DNA from: JAAFHB01 sp942493325
GTDB lineage: Bacteria; Bacteroidota; Bacteroidia; Bacteroidales; Prolixibacteraceae
NCBI GenBank assembly: GCA_942493325.1
Contig: OW818689.1
Coordinates: 1,364,001 to 1,428,000, forward strand
Direction: 5' to 3'
Length of the DNA: 64,000 nt
Positions 24,713 to 34,009 of the stretch are shown piece by piece; position 1 is the first letter of the stretch, and each line of letters starts with the position of its first letter. The notes under the pieces are model-generated. The model ran no database searches and had not been told where the DNA came from. It saw nothing but the letters and a program-made list of their open reading frames with translations. The position numbers were made by a program, and so were the translations under genes.

Positions 24713-27346
24713 ATGATTGAAATTCCGAGCAAATACGATCCTTCTATAGTTGAAGACAAATGGTATAAATACTGGATGGAGCAAAACTTCTTTCATTCAG
24801 AACCCGATGATCGTGAGCCTTATACCATTGTGATTCCGCCGCCAAATGTTACCGGCGTGTTGCATATGGGACACATGCTCAACAACTCAATCCAGGACAT
24901 TCTGATGCGACGTGCCCGTATGCAGGGTAAAAATGCCTGTTGGGTTCCCGGCACCGATCATGCTTCAATTGCTACAGAAGCCAAGGTCGTGGACAAACTT
25001 CGAAAAGAGGGGATTTCGAAAGCCAGTCTTACACGTGACGAATTCCTGGATCATGCCTGGGAATGGACAGACAAACATGGCGGCATTATCCTTGAACAAC
25101 TTAAAAAACTGGGAGCTTCATGCGATTGGGAACGGACCTGTTTCACGATGGATAAAATCCGTTCAGAATCAGTCATTAAGGTTTTTATTGATTTATACAC
25201 AAAGGGATACATCTATCGTGGGGTGAGGATGGTCAACTGGGATCCGGCTGCCAAAACCGCGCTTTCGGACGAAGAAGTAAATTACAAGGAAGAAAAATCA
25301 AAACTCTATTACGTCCGGTATAAAATTGAAGGTACCAGCGACGAATATGTGACAGTTGCCACCACAAGGCCTGAAACGATTCTCGGTGATACCGCAATCT
25401 GTGTCAATCCAAATGATGACCGCTTCAGGCATCTTGTCGGGAAGAAGGTACTGGTTCCACTGGTTAATCGTGCGGTACCGGTTATTTCTGACGATTATGT
25501 TGATATTGAATTCGGTACAGGATGTCTTAAAATAACACCTGCCCACGATATCAACGACTACGAAATAGGACTGCGCCACAACCTCGAAGTGATCGATACC
25601 TTTAATGATGACGGCACCCTGAGCGAAAAAGCACAAATTCTTGTGGGAGTCGATCGGTTCGAAGCCCGGAAACGGATCATTCCGATGCTCGAAGAAGCGG
25701 GAAACCTGGTTAAAATAGAGGATTACAACAATAAAGTTGGTTACTCGGAACGGACAGATGTCCCGATTGAGCCAAAACTTTCGGCTCAGTGGTTTCTGAA
25801 AATGAGCCAGATCACAAAGCCCGCTGCCGAAGCGGTCGAAAATGATGAAATCAGGTTCTATCCGGCAAAATTTAAAAATCTCTACCGTCACTGGATGGAG
25901 AATATCAAGGACTGGTGTATCTCGCGTCAACTCTGGTGGGGACATCGTATTCCAGTGTATTACCTGGCCGATGGTTCTTTTGTGGTAGCCGACAGTGAAG
26001 AAAATGCGGTAGCGGAGGCGCGCCTTAAAACCGGGAATAATCAGTTAACCATTAGTGATTTGCGTCAGGACGAAGATGTACTTGACACGTGGGCATCATC
26101 GTGGCTTTGGCCGATCTCCGTATTTGATGGAATAAACAATCCTGACAATAAGGAGATTAACTACTACTATCCGACCAACGACCTGGTAACGGCGCCTGAA
26201 ATCATTTTCTTTTGGGTCGCGCGCATGATTATCGCAGGCTATGAATACAGGGGTGATCTTCCATTCAAAAATGTTTATTTCACCGGTATAGTAAGAGATC
26301 AGCAGCGTCGTAAAATGTCCAAGTCACTGGGCAACTCCCCCGATCCGCTCGACCTGATTTCAAAATATGGGGCCGACGGCGTCAGGGTGGGAATGTTATT
26401 GTGCTCACCTGCCGGAAACGACATCCTTTTCGATGAATCCCTTACGGAGCAAGGCCGTAATTTCAGTTCAAAAATCTGGAATTCATTCAGACTCATAAAT
26501 GGCTGGGAAGTTGATGCTGCCATACCTCAACCCGAACATTCGCGACTTGGAATTGAATGGTTCAGGGCAAAATTAAGCGAAGTGATCATCACCATGGACG
26601 ACCATTTCGGCAAATACCGGCTCAGCGATGCCTTGATGACGATTTACAATACCATTCGGGATGAATTCTCAGGATGGTTACTTGAGATCGTAAAACCGGC
26701 CTATCAGCAACCTGTTGATGAAAAAACATTCCGGGAAGTTGGCGAATTATTCGATGAAGTGCTCCGGCTGCTTCATCCGTTTATGCCTTTCATTTCGGAA
26801 GAAATCTGGCAATTGCTAAAAGCACGCAAGCCGGGAGATTCGATCATGATATCGGAATGGCCCAAGCCAGTTGTGAACCACGATGATATTTGCGAAAAAT
26901 TCGAATTGATCAAAGAGGCAATCACGGGAATCCGTGCCATCCGTAAGGAAAAAGAAATTGCCAATAAAGAATTGCTCAGTTTATCGATTGTACCCGGAGA
27001 GAAGGGATATATTCCTGAATTCAACCCTGTTTTATTCAAGATGGGGAATCTTTCAGATGTTCAGGTAACGGATGAAGAGCTTAATGGTGCAATGTCATTC
27101 AGAGTCAGTACCTCTGCTTTTTATATTCCGTTGGGCGATCTTGTGAATGCCGAGGAGGAAATGGCTAAAATTGAAGATGAGTTAAAATACACGATCGGAT
27201 TTCTCGAATCGGTGAAGAAAAAAACGGGGAACGAACGATTTATGAGCAGTGCTCCTGCCGCGGTTGTTGAGTTGGAACGAAAGAAGCAGGCCGATGCTGA
27301 AGAGAAAATTAAGATGCTTACTGAGCGGCTGGAATCATTTAAATAA
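24713..27346 (+). CDS. valS: Valyl-tRNA synthetase
   Basis: A class I synthetase of about 877 residues that charges tRNA-Val. HIGH motif: PPPNVTGVLHMGHMLNN; KMSKS motif: RRKMSKSLGNSPDP. The inserted CP1 editing domain contains VTVATTRPETILGDTA and GCLKITPAHDINDYEIG, which hydrolyse mischarged threonine. The anticodon domain follows (HPFMPFISEEIWQLL), and the C-terminal coiled coil (AEEEMAKIEDELKYT to MLTERLESF) is the normal tRNA-binding arm. The start is taken at 24713 (MIEIPSKYDPSIVE) by family alignment; ATGs at 24707 and 24677 are in frame. A hairpin element and a terminator follow. Confidence 0.96.
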   Translation: MIEIPSKYDPSIVEDKWYKYWMEQNFFHSEPDDREPYTIVIPPPNVTGVLHMGHMLNNSIQDILMRRARMQGKNACWVPGTDHASIATEAKVVDKLRKEGISKASLTRDEFLDHAWEWTDKHGGIILEQLKKLGASCDWERTCFTMDKIRSESVIKVFIDLYTKGYIYRGVRMVNWDPAAKTALSDEEVNYKEEKSKLYYVRYKIEGTSDEYVTVATTRPETILGDTAICVNPNDDRFRHLVGKKVLVPLVNRAVPVISDDYVDIEFGTGCLKITPAHDINDYEIGLRHNLEVIDTFNDDGTLSEKAQILVGVDRFEARKRIIPMLEEAGNLVKIEDYNNKVGYSERTDVPIEPKLSAQWFLKMSQITKPAAEAVENDEIRFYPAKFKNLYRHWMENIKDWCISRQLWWGHRIPVYYLADGSFVVADSEENAVAEARLKTGNNQLTISDLRQDEDVLDTWASSWLWPISVFDGINNPDNKEINYYYPTNDLVTAPEIIFFWVARMIIAGYEYRGDLPFKNVYFTGIVRDQQRRKMSKSLGNSPDPLDLISKYGADGVRVGMLLCSPAGNDILFDESLTEQGRNFSSKIWNSFRLINGWEVDAAIPQPEHSRLGIEWFRAKLSEVIITMDDHFGKYRLSDALMTIYNTIRDEFSGWLLEIVKPAYQQPVDEKTFREVGELFDEVLRLLHPFMPFISEEIWQLLKARKPGDSIMISEWPKPVVNHDDICEKFELIKEAITGIRAIRKEKEIANKELLSLSIVPGEKGYIPEFNPVLFKMGNLSDVQVTDEELNGAMSFRVSTSAFYIPLGDLVNAEEEMAKIEDELKYTIGFLESVKKKTGNERFMSSAPAAVVELERKKQADAEEKIKMLTERLESFK

Positions 27347-27359
27347 ACGTTGTTCAGTT

Positions 27360-27406
27360 AGTGAGGGCCTGACTTGTTCAAATCATGAAGAAGTCAGGCT
27401 CTCACT
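27360..27406. repeat. 47-bp hairpin element, copy 2
   Basis: AGTGAGGGCCTGACTT pairs with AAGTCAGGCTCTCACT with a single mismatch, giving a near-perfect 16-bp stem. It is the homologue of 10151-10197, and it starts 13 bp after the valS stop, before the terminator. Confidence 0.88.
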
Positions 27407-27412
27407 ATAAAA

Positions 27413-27446
27413 CTTCCGGATATTGATTCCCGGAAGGTCTTTTTTT
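27413..27446 (+). terminator. Rho-independent terminator of valS
   Basis: CTTCCGG at 27413-27419 pairs with CCGGAAG at 27430-27436, followed by GTC and seven T. Confidence 0.85.
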
Positions 27447-27464
27447 ATTGGTATATGGAGATAA

Positions 27465-28580
27465 TTATCTTAAAACTTCATTTACTTCATAATACGTAAG
27501 GCCGAAAGCTTCAGCAACACCTTTGTAAACAACTTTTCCGTTCACGATATTCAACCCTTTTTTCAATGCTTTGTCATCAATGCAGGCTTTTTTCCATCCC
27601 TGGGTAGCCAGCTGAATCGCATAGGGTAACGTCGCGTTTGTTAGGGCGATGGTTGATGTACGGGGAACAGCTCCCGGCATATTGGCAACAGTATAATGAA
27701 TTACACCATCAATAACATAGGTAGGATGATCGTGTGTTGTGGGAACAGTGGTTTCAATACATCCACCCTGGTCAACCGCCACATCAATCATTACCGTCCC
27801 GTGGTTCATTGTAGGGAGCATGTCCTTTGTAATTAAAAAAGGTGCCCTTGTTCCGGGAATAAGCACTGCACCTACAATCACATCACTCACTTTAACCTGT
27901 GATCTGATGTTATAATCGTTAGACATCATTGTCTTTACATTGGCAGGCATAATGTCGTCGAGATACCTCAGACGACGCAGGCTGATATCCATAATGGTCA
28001 CGTCGGCCCCAAGACCTGCCGCCATTTTAGCAGCTTCAGTTCCAACAATTCCGCCCCCCAGGATTAAAACCTTTGCGGGAAGAACACCGGGAACACCTCC
28101 AAGGAGCATGCCCCGTCCGCCAAATGTTTTCTCAAGGTATTTCGCGCCTTCATGAATCGACATCCTTCCGGCCACTTCCGACATTGGAATCAGCAAAGGA
28201 AGTGAACGATCGTCCATTTCGACAGTCTCGTATGCCAGGCACACCGCTTTACTGGCAATCATTGCATTGGTGAGCGGTTCACATGAGGCAAAGTGAAAAT
28301 ACGTATAAACCAGCTGACCTTCCTTAATCAGTTTGTACTCCGATTCAATTGGTTCTTTTACTTTCATAATCATCTCTGCGATGGCATAAACATCCTCAAT
28401 GGCAGGAAGAACTTTTGCACCGGCTGCGATATATTCTGAGTCGGCAAAGCCACTCCCGGTTCCGGCACCTGACTGAACGTAAACTTCATTCGACCGTTTT
28501 ACCAGTTCCATAGCACCGGCTGGGGTCAAAGCCACACGATTTTCGTTATTCTTAATCTCTTTTGGTACACCTATTATCAT
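27465..28580 (-). CDS. ald: Alanine dehydrogenase
   Basis: A 371-residue NAD-dependent enzyme that interconverts L-alanine with pyruvate and ammonium in the cytoplasm. The N-terminal domain starts MIIGVPKEIKNNENRVALTP, the family's invariant start, and contains KVKEPIESEYKLIKEGQ and FHFASCEPLTNAM. The Rossmann domain has VLILGGGIVGTEAAKMAAGLG and VTIMDISLRRL. IDVAVDQGGCIETT and MPGAVPRTSTIALTNATLPY are further hallmarks. I chose the start at 28580 because the longer frame adds 43 hydrophobic, non-homologous residues. Length is exactly that of the family. It diverges from the aminotransferase gene, and the two may share amino-acid metabolism. Confidence 0.96.
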   Translation of the reverse strand: MIIGVPKEIKNNENRVALTPAGAMELVKRSNEVYVQSGAGTGSGFADSEYIAAGAKVLPAIEDVYAIAEMIMKVKEPIESEYKLIKEGQLVYTYFHFASCEPLTNAMIASKAVCLAYETVEMDDRSLPLLIPMSEVAGRMSIHEGAKYLEKTFGGRGMLLGGVPGVLPAKVLILGGGIVGTEAAKMAAGLGADVTIMDISLRRLRYLDDIMPANVKTMMSNDYNIRSQVKVSDVIVGAVLIPGTRAPFLITKDMLPTMNHGTVMIDVAVDQGGCIETTVPTTHDHPTYVIDGVIHYTVANMPGAVPRTSTIALTNATLPYAIQLATQGWKKACIDDKALKKGLNIVNGKVVYKGVAEAFGLTYYEVNEVLR

Positions 28581-28774
28581 AATCCGATTTTTTATGGCCT
28601 CAAAAATAAAAAAAACAAATGAAATAAGATATGATAAAGTGCATGTATTCAAACACTTTAAATAATATCCAATTGAAACAAAATAATCTACAATTAATGG
28701 TATTATCAATTGTTTAACTTCAAAAATGAATAAAAAGAAAGTAAAATCAACTAAAAAGTCAATAATTATAATTG

Positions 28775-28782
28775 TATCTTTG
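28775..28782 (+). promoter_or_regulatory. -7 promoter element (TATCTTTG) of the aminotransferase gene
   Basis: TATCTTTG fits TAnnTTTG, 26 bases before the ATG at 28809. It overlaps a spurious upstream frame. No -33 TTG at the usual distance. Confidence 0.5.
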
Positions 28783-28808
28783 CCAACGTTTAAAAATCAT
28801 TACACAGA

Positions 28809-30044
28809 ATGCCTAAAATTTCGAACAGGGGAGACTTATTACCCGAATCGGCCATCCGTAAATTGGTGCCATATTCTGAAAAAGCAAAAGCACTGGGAAG
28901 AAAGGTTTATCACCTCAATATTGGTCAGCCCGACATTAAGACACCCCCACATGCTATTGAAAGGATAAGAAACTATGATTTCGAACTCATTCCATACGGC
29001 CATTCATCCGGCAATGACTCATACAGAAATAAACTTGCCCGATATTACAGGGATCGCAACCTGGATGTGAATCCCGATGAAATCCTCATTACCACGGGGG
29101 GATCCGAAGCAATTTCATTCGCCTTTATGGTTTGCTTTAATCCGGGCGATGAATTAATTGTTCCGGAACCGTTTTATGCCAATTACCTCTCCTTCGCCAT
29201 CGCATCGGATGTCGTGATTCGCCCGATTACCTCTAGTATTGAGAATGGGTTTAAACTTCCTTCAATCGATGAATTCGAAAAATTAATCAATCCGCGTACA
29301 AAAGGAATTTTTATCTGCAATCCCAACAATCCTACGGGGTATGTCTACACAAAGGAGGAGCTGGAAAAACTGAGCAAACTGATTCTCAAATACGATTTGT
29401 ACCTGATTTCAGACGAGGTATACAGCGAATTTGTTTACGATGCGAAAACGCATCATTCAGTGCTCGAAATTGAGGGAATCAGCGAGCATGTGATCATGAT
29501 CGATTCGGTATCAAAACGTTTCAGCGCATGCGGAATCAGGATCGGATCGCTAGTCTCGAAAAACAAACTGATTATAAAATCAATTCTAAAACTGGCAATG
29601 GCACGTCTTTGTCCGCCTATGTTGGGACAGGTAGTTGCTGAAGCGGCTGTGGACTCTCCTCCTGAATACATGGAATCGGTTTATAATGAATACTTGAACC
29701 GTCGGAACTATTTCATCAATGCCTTAAACGAGATCCCGGGCGTTTACTCTCCTATGCCTATGGGGGCTTTTTATTCGATCGTCAGGCTACCCATCGACGA
29801 TAGCGATAAATTCTGTCAGTGGATGCTCGAAGAGTTTGAATATCAGAATGAAACTGTAATGATGGCCCCGGCATCAGGATTTTATTCAACGAAAGGAATA
29901 GGTAAGAATGAAGTTCGTGTGGCCTATGTGCTGAATATTGAAGACCTTAAACATGCGGTTGAATGTCTAAAGGTGGCCCTTACGGTTTACCCGGGAAGAA
30001 CGGTTTTACAGGCAAATACAGTTTCACAAACTGTCACCGTCTGA
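28809..30044 (+). CDS. PLP-dependent class I aminotransferase (aspartate-type)
   Basis: A 411-residue fold-type I aminotransferase. The Schiff-base lysine is K236 in DSVSKRFSACGIRIG; NPNNPTGYVYTKEEL and LISDEVYSEFVYD hold the residues contacting PLP nitrogen and phosphate; NIGQPDIKTPP is the N-terminal motif of the aspartate/alanine/tyrosine group. It moves amino groups between an amino acid and 2-oxoglutarate in the cytoplasm. Aspartate or alanine is the likeliest donor; the divergent alanine dehydrogenase makes an alanine link attractive but unproved. Complete, with a promoter motif upstream. Confidence 0.92.
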   Translation: MPKISNRGDLLPESAIRKLVPYSEKAKALGRKVYHLNIGQPDIKTPPHAIERIRNYDFELIPYGHSSGNDSYRNKLARYYRDRNLDVNPDEILITTGGSEAISFAFMVCFNPGDELIVPEPFYANYLSFAIASDVVIRPITSSIENGFKLPSIDEFEKLINPRTKGIFICNPNNPTGYVYTKEELEKLSKLILKYDLYLISDEVYSEFVYDAKTHHSVLEIEGISEHVIMIDSVSKRFSACGIRIGSLVSKNKLIIKSILKLAMARLCPPMLGQVVAEAAVDSPPEYMESVYNEYLNRRNYFINALNEIPGVYSPMPMGAFYSIVRLPIDDSDKFCQWMLEEFEYQNETVMMAPASGFYSTKGIGKNEVRVAYVLNIEDLKHAVECLKVALTVYPGRTVLQANTVSQTVTV

Positions 30045-30154
30045 GAATACAGGCAACGTAACATAGAAATGGAAAGATCTGTATTTTGGTTTTCCCATTC
30101 CGCATAAAGAACATGACGTAAGTTAAGTGCCCTGAATCTCATAAAGTTTAATTT

Positions 30155-30784
30155 ATGTATAAATTGGAGATTCATCGGATTGTCACCAGTGAGGATAAGC
30201 GCTTTGCCGAATTCTTCAAAATTTATTCCGAAAGTTTCCCGCTTAATGAACGAAGGACGCCCGAACAACAAAAAGTAGTTTTAAAAGCGCCTGGATATCA
30301 GCTTGATCTATACTTATCGGATGAGAAGGTTATTGGATTTATCGGCTGGTGGCGTTCGCAGGAGTTTGTATTTGCGGAACATTTTGCCATCGCTCCTGAA
30401 TTTCGCGAAAAAGGATTGGGAAGTGCTGTCTTAAAACAATTTATTGAAGAAATGACAATCCCTGTTATTTTGGAAATTGAACTGCCTGTTGACGAACTGA
30501 CCCGGCGAAGACTGAGGTTTTATGAATCAGCAGGTTTTTTTATGAACAAGCACCTCCATTTTCAACCCCCTTATCATTCCGGCGACCAGCCCATTCAAAT
30601 GAATATACTTACCTGGAAAAATCAAATCAGCGATAAGCTCTACCTGCAATTCTCTCAATTTCAGAAAAATAAAGTGAAAATCAAAAATCTTGCACAACAG
30701 CTAAGAGGAACAATATCAAGTTCCCGAGCTAAAGAAATATCTGAATTCATTGAGAAAGAACGAGACTTAACTTTTCCTGATTAG
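30155..30784 (+). CDS. GNAT-family N-acetyltransferase
   Basis: A 209-residue cytoplasmic protein. The GNAT core spans about 1-150: ESFPLNERRTPEQ, VIGFIGWW, FAEHFAIAPEFREKGLGSAVL (acetyl-CoA pyrophosphate loop, R-x-x-G-x-G/A form) and RRLRFYESAGFFMN. Acceptor unknown. A charged helical tail of ~55 residues (KNQISDKLYLQFSQ onward) follows. Its last 18 bases overlap the 3' end of the convergent rimO gene, so the two transcripts are antisense to each other at their ends. Confidence 0.88.
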   Translation: MYKLEIHRIVTSEDKRFAEFFKIYSESFPLNERRTPEQQKVVLKAPGYQLDLYLSDEKVIGFIGWWRSQEFVFAEHFAIAPEFREKGLGSAVLKQFIEEMTIPVILEIELPVDELTRRRLRFYESAGFFMNKHLHFQPPYHSGDQPIQMNILTWKNQISDKLYLQFSQFQKNKVKIKNLAQQLRGTISSSRAKEISEFIEKERDLTFPD

Positions 30785-32080
30785 CAATTCGTTTACCTTG
30801 CCGTAGAGATCAAAATCCTCGGCGCCAGTTATTTCCACCTGGTAAAACCTGCCAATTTTAAGATCCTGGTCCGCTACGATAAGTACCTCGCCAACTACTT
30901 CGGGTGAATCGAATTCTGTTCGTCCCACGAAATAATCACCTTCCCGACGGTCAATCACAACTTTCATCGCCTGACCTATCTTTTCTAAATTTATCTCTGC
31001 TGCAATTTGTTGCTGAATCTCCATCACTTCGTCTGCACGGGCCTGTTTCACATCATGTGGAACAACATCTTCGTATTTCTCCCCGGCATAGGTATCCTCC
31101 TCATGGGAATAAGGAAAGACGCCCAGTCGTTCGAAGCGCATTTCACGCACAAATGATTTGAGCTCCTCAAAATCTTCTTCCGTTTCACCCGGATGTCCCA
31201 CAAGCAAGGTGGTGCGCAGGTGAATGCCTGGAACTTCCTTTCTCACCCTATTGATCAGCTTTATAGTCTCTGTTTTGGTTGTATTGCGCCGCATAAGTTT
31301 GAGCATTTTATCGCTGCAATGCTGAAGGGCAATATCGAGATAGCGGGCTACATTGGGCTGCTGATCCATCACCGGAAATAAATCATACGGGAAATTGGCA
31401 GGATAAGCATAATGAAGCTTAATCCATTCTATACCTTCAATAGCAGATAATTCCGAAACCAGCAAGGCCAGTTTGCTTTCCTTATACAGATCAATGCCAT
31501 AGAACGACAGGTCCTGTGCAATTACAAGTAACTCTTTGACCCCTCCTTGAGCCAGGCTGCGAGCTTCACTGACAAGGTCTTCAATCGGAACAGATATATG
31601 CGTTCCGGTCATTCGCGGGATAGCACAATAGGAACAGGTGCGGTTACACCCTTCCGATATTTTCAGGTAGGCATAATGAGAAGGCGTAGTAAGATACCGT
31701 TGCCGTGACAAGGACATTTTATAATCGGCCTTAAGATCGGCAACCATCTGACGAACCTGGAATTTACCGTAAAATCCGTCAACTTCGGGAATTTCAGCGA
31801 TTAAATCATCCTTGTAACGCTCAGACAGACAACCAAAAACAAATATCTTATCGATTAATCCCCGTTTTTTCGCATCAGCATATTCCAGGATCGTATTTAC
31901 TGACTCTTCCTTGGCATCCAGGATAAATCCACAGGTATTAATCGCGACAATCCGGGCATCCGAATCTTCAGCATCATGACTTACTTCGTAACCATTCGCC
32001 ACCATCTGGGATAAAAAAAGTTCAGAATCGACCAGATTTTTAGAACATCCCAACGTGACTACATTAATCTTTTTCTTCAT
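30767..32080 (-). CDS. rimO: Ribosomal protein S12 methylthiotransferase RimO
   Basis: A 437-residue radical-SAM methylthiotransferase that adds a methylthio group to an aspartate of ribosomal protein S12. The N-terminal UPF0004 domain has the three cluster cysteines (TLGCSKNLVDSE, INTCGF, FGCLSE); the radical-SAM site is GCNRTCSYCAIPRMTG (C-x3-C-x2-C); the C-terminal TRAM domain ends the protein (VIDRREGDYFVGRTEFDSPE). The start at 32080 (MKKKINVVTLGCSKN) lies four bases after the ftsY stop and is preferred to the longer frame at 32158. It is the last gene of the rpmB-rpmG-DUF4295-ftsY-rimO cluster. Confidence 0.95.
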   Translation of the reverse strand: MKKKINVVTLGCSKNLVDSELFLSQMVANGYEVSHDAEDSDARIVAINTCGFILDAKEESVNTILEYADAKKRGLIDKIFVFGCLSERYKDDLIAEIPEVDGFYGKFQVRQMVADLKADYKMSLSRQRYLTTPSHYAYLKISEGCNRTCSYCAIPRMTGTHISVPIEDLVSEARSLAQGGVKELLVIAQDLSFYGIDLYKESKLALLVSELSAIEGIEWIKLHYAYPANFPYDLFPVMDQQPNVARYLDIALQHCSDKMLKLMRRNTTKTETIKLINRVRKEVPGIHLRTTLLVGHPGETEEDFEELKSFVREMRFERLGVFPYSHEEDTYAGEKYEDVVPHDVKQARADEVMEIQQQIAAEINLEKIGQAMKVVIDRREGDYFVGRTEFDSPEVVGEVLIVADQDLKIGRFYQVEITGAEDFDLYGKVNELLIRKS

Positions 32081-32084
32081 ATCT

Positions 32085-33033
32085 TCAATTAAACAACGAA
32101 TCAACAAATTCGTTGCGGTGAAAAATCTGTAAATCTTCGATTCCTTCACCCACTCCAATATATTTTACCGGTATTTTAAACTGGTCAGAGATTCCGATCA
32201 CCACCCCGCCTTTAGCCGTTCCGTCGAGTTTTGTCAACGCCAAAGCCGTTACTTCGGTTGCAAGGGTGAACTGAGTTGCCTGCTCAAACGCGTTTTGTCC
32301 TGTGGAACCATCCAGCACTAAAAGTACCTCATCGGGCGCAGAGAGGTAAACCTTCTGCATCACTTTCTTGATTTTTGAAAGCTCGTTCATCAGGTTGATC
32401 TTATTGTGCAGGCGACCGGCAGTGTCGATAATCACTACGTCGGCTCCCATCGATTTAGCCGACTGCAATGTATCGAAGGCTACCGATGCGGGATCGGAAC
32501 CCATATTCTGACGGACCAGGTGTACTCCTACCCTGTCGGCCCATATTTGCAACTGCTCGATTGCTGCGGCTCTGAAAGTATCGGCAGCACCCAGAACCAC
32601 CTTCTTTCCGGCGCCCTTGAACTGGTGCGCCAGTTTTCCTATGGTGGTTGTCTTGCCCACCCCATTAACACCAACCACCAGGATGACATAAGGTTGCCCG
32701 GTCTTGGGCAGGTCAAACTCTGTTACTTCAGTCGTATTATTCTCAGCCAGCAGACCAGCTATTTCGCTGCTTTAGGATCCCGTTCAGCTCGGAGGTGCCG
32801 ACATATTTGTCACGCAAAACCCTTTTTTCTATTCTGTCAATGATCTTGAGCGTCGTGTTGACTCCAACATCAGAAGAGATCAAAATCTCCTCCAGATTAT
32901 CCAAACCTTCTTCATCTACCGTTGATTTGCCAATAACGGCCCGTGAGAGCTTTGTAAAAACACTCTCTTTCGTTTTTTCGAGACCTTTGTCGAGACTCTC
33001 TTTTTTCGATTTTGTAAAACTGAAGAAACCCAT
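32085..33033 (-). CDS. ftsY: Signal recognition particle receptor FtsY, interrupted by a frameshift
   Basis: The SRP receptor GTPase that docks ribosome-nascent chain complexes at the membrane. The N-terminal part starts MGFFSFTKSKKESLDKGLEK and carries the NG helical bundle; the C-terminal part has the P-loop GVNGVGKTTTIGKL, DTFRAAAIEQL, DTAGRLHNKINLM and TKLDGTAKGG. The two parts lie in different frames, joining near 32761-32775, where ILKQ should continue into EIAGLLAENN. The whole span is 949 bases, one more than a multiple of three, so one extra base is present. FtsY is essential, so a sequencing or assembly error is the likeliest cause. Corrected length about 315 residues, normal for the phylum. 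Confidence 0.9.
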
Positions 33034-33111
33034 GGTGCTAATTGAATTGAGAGAGTATTCCAAAGATAATAACAATCTGCTTGTAAAACAGGGGGATGAA
33101 TAGGATATTAT

Positions 33112-33145
33112 AAAAAAAAGCTCTCATCAATGACTGACGAAAGCT
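33112..33145 (-). terminator. Rho-independent terminator between DUF4295 and ftsY
   Basis: On the minus strand an 11-bp stem (AGCTTTCGTCA with TGATGAGAGCT, two G-U pairs), a five-base loop and eight T follow the end of the DUF4295 gene. It would separate expression of the small ribosomal genes from ftsY-rimO, at least partially. Confidence 0.8.
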
Positions 33146-33172
33146 CTACTTTTAATATTGTAAAGATGTAAA

Positions 33173-33329
33173 CTATTTTTTGGCAAAATAATCATTTACC
33201 TGTTCGTTGGGAACGATTTCCTCGACGAATTTATATGCACCGGTTTTTCTCAGATTTAACCATTCTGATTACTTTGGAATAAGCTTTACCGGCCCCTTTT
33301 TGAAGTGATGCAACTACTTTCTTTGCCAT
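33173..33329 (-). CDS. DUF4295 small basic protein, interrupted by a frameshift
   Basis: A protein of about 51 residues found next to rpmG in Bacteroidota. The first part reads AKKVVASLQKGAGKAYSKVI and RMVKSEK, then the frame breaks in a run of five A (minus strand, around 33243-33247). Dropping one A restores TGAYKFVEEIVPNEQVNDYF and AKK then stop at 33173. The span is 157 bases, one over a multiple of three. Its position between rpmG and ftsY is the standard order. The role is unknown, probably ribosome-related. The break is most easily explained by a homopolymer sequencing error. Confidence 0.85.
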
Positions 33330-33337
33330 GATTCAAT

Positions 33338-33520
33338 TTATTTAATTTCCCGGTGAACGGTAATACGTTTAAGAATTGGATTGAATTTTTTCAGTTCCAG
33401 GCGTTCCGGTGTATTCTTCCGGTTCTTTTTGGTCACATAGCGGGAAGTTCCGGGCTGTCCGCTTGCCTTGTGTTCTGTACACTCTAAAATAACCTGTACT
33501 CTGTTACCCTTTTTTGCCAT
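33338..33520 (-). CDS. rpmG: Ribosomal protein L33
   Basis: A 60-residue large-subunit ribosomal protein. The sequence GNRVQVILECTEHK and SRYVTKKNRKNTPERLELKK is the normal L33 pattern, and KKFNPILKRITVHREIK is the usual C-terminus. The zinc-binding cysteine pairs of the C+ form are absent (only one Cys), so this is the zinc-independent type. It lies 14 bp after rpmB and 8 bp before DUF4295, in one operon. Confidence 0.97.
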   Translation of the reverse strand: MAKKGNRVQVILECTEHKASGQPGTSRYVTKKNRKNTPERLELKKFNPILKRITVHREIK

Positions 33521-33534
33521 TGCTCAGTAACTTA

Positions 33535-33777
33535 TTAAATGGTGACTAAATAACCTTTGGCTTTTGCTGTCTTTAAGGAAGCTGCCAATCCGTTTTTGTT
33601 AATTGTTCTCAACCCTGCGGCTGTAACGTTTAATTTGATCCATCTATCCTCTTCCGGAAGATAGAACCTTTTGGTGAATATATTCACCATAAATTTTCTG
33701 CTGGTTCTCCGTTTTGAGTGGGAAACATTGTTCCCAAACATCACTTTCTTACCTGTTATCTGACAAACTCTCGACAT
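33535..33777 (-). CDS. rpmB: Ribosomal protein L28
   Basis: An 80-residue large-subunit ribosomal protein. MSRVCQITGKKVMFGNNVSH and SKRRTSRKFMVNIFTKRFYL are characteristic, followed by WIKLNVTAAGLRTINKNGL. It is the first gene of the rpmB-rpmG-DUF4295 operon, with a good promoter 47-77 bases upstream of its start. Confidence 0.97.
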   Translation of the reverse strand: MSRVCQITGKKVMFGNNVSHSKRRTSRKFMVNIFTKRFYLPEEDRWIKLNVTAAGLRTINKNGLAASLKTAKAKGYLVTI

Positions 33778-33823
33778 TTTGAGTAAATTTTAACTTTCTT
33801 CGTTACATTTTTCAAACAGTTCG

Positions 33824-33854
33824 CAAAGTAAAGACTTTTTGTTTAAATAATCAA
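33824..33854 (-). promoter_or_regulatory. Promoter of the rpmB operon
   Basis: On the minus strand TTG (33852-33854), a 20-base spacer and TTACTTTG (33824-33831) match the Bacteroidota promoter with one deviation in the -7 box (TT instead of TA). The rpmB start is 46 bases downstream. Confidence 0.65.
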
Positions 33855-34009
33855 GCACTTGACTTCTTTTTTATCGATAGTTTGTCCAATTGTTGATAAA
33901 TCGGGAAATAGAACTGATTATCTGACAGATATAAAAAAATCAGATGTTTAAAAGATTTGAATCCGAAATCTTAATGAACCAAACTGGAGCTAAAGGCATT
34001 TTCGGGGAG

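Noticed and set aside
28726..28968. Short frame starting just before the aminotransferase gene
   Set aside because: It crosses the -7 promoter box and overlaps the true gene in another frame.
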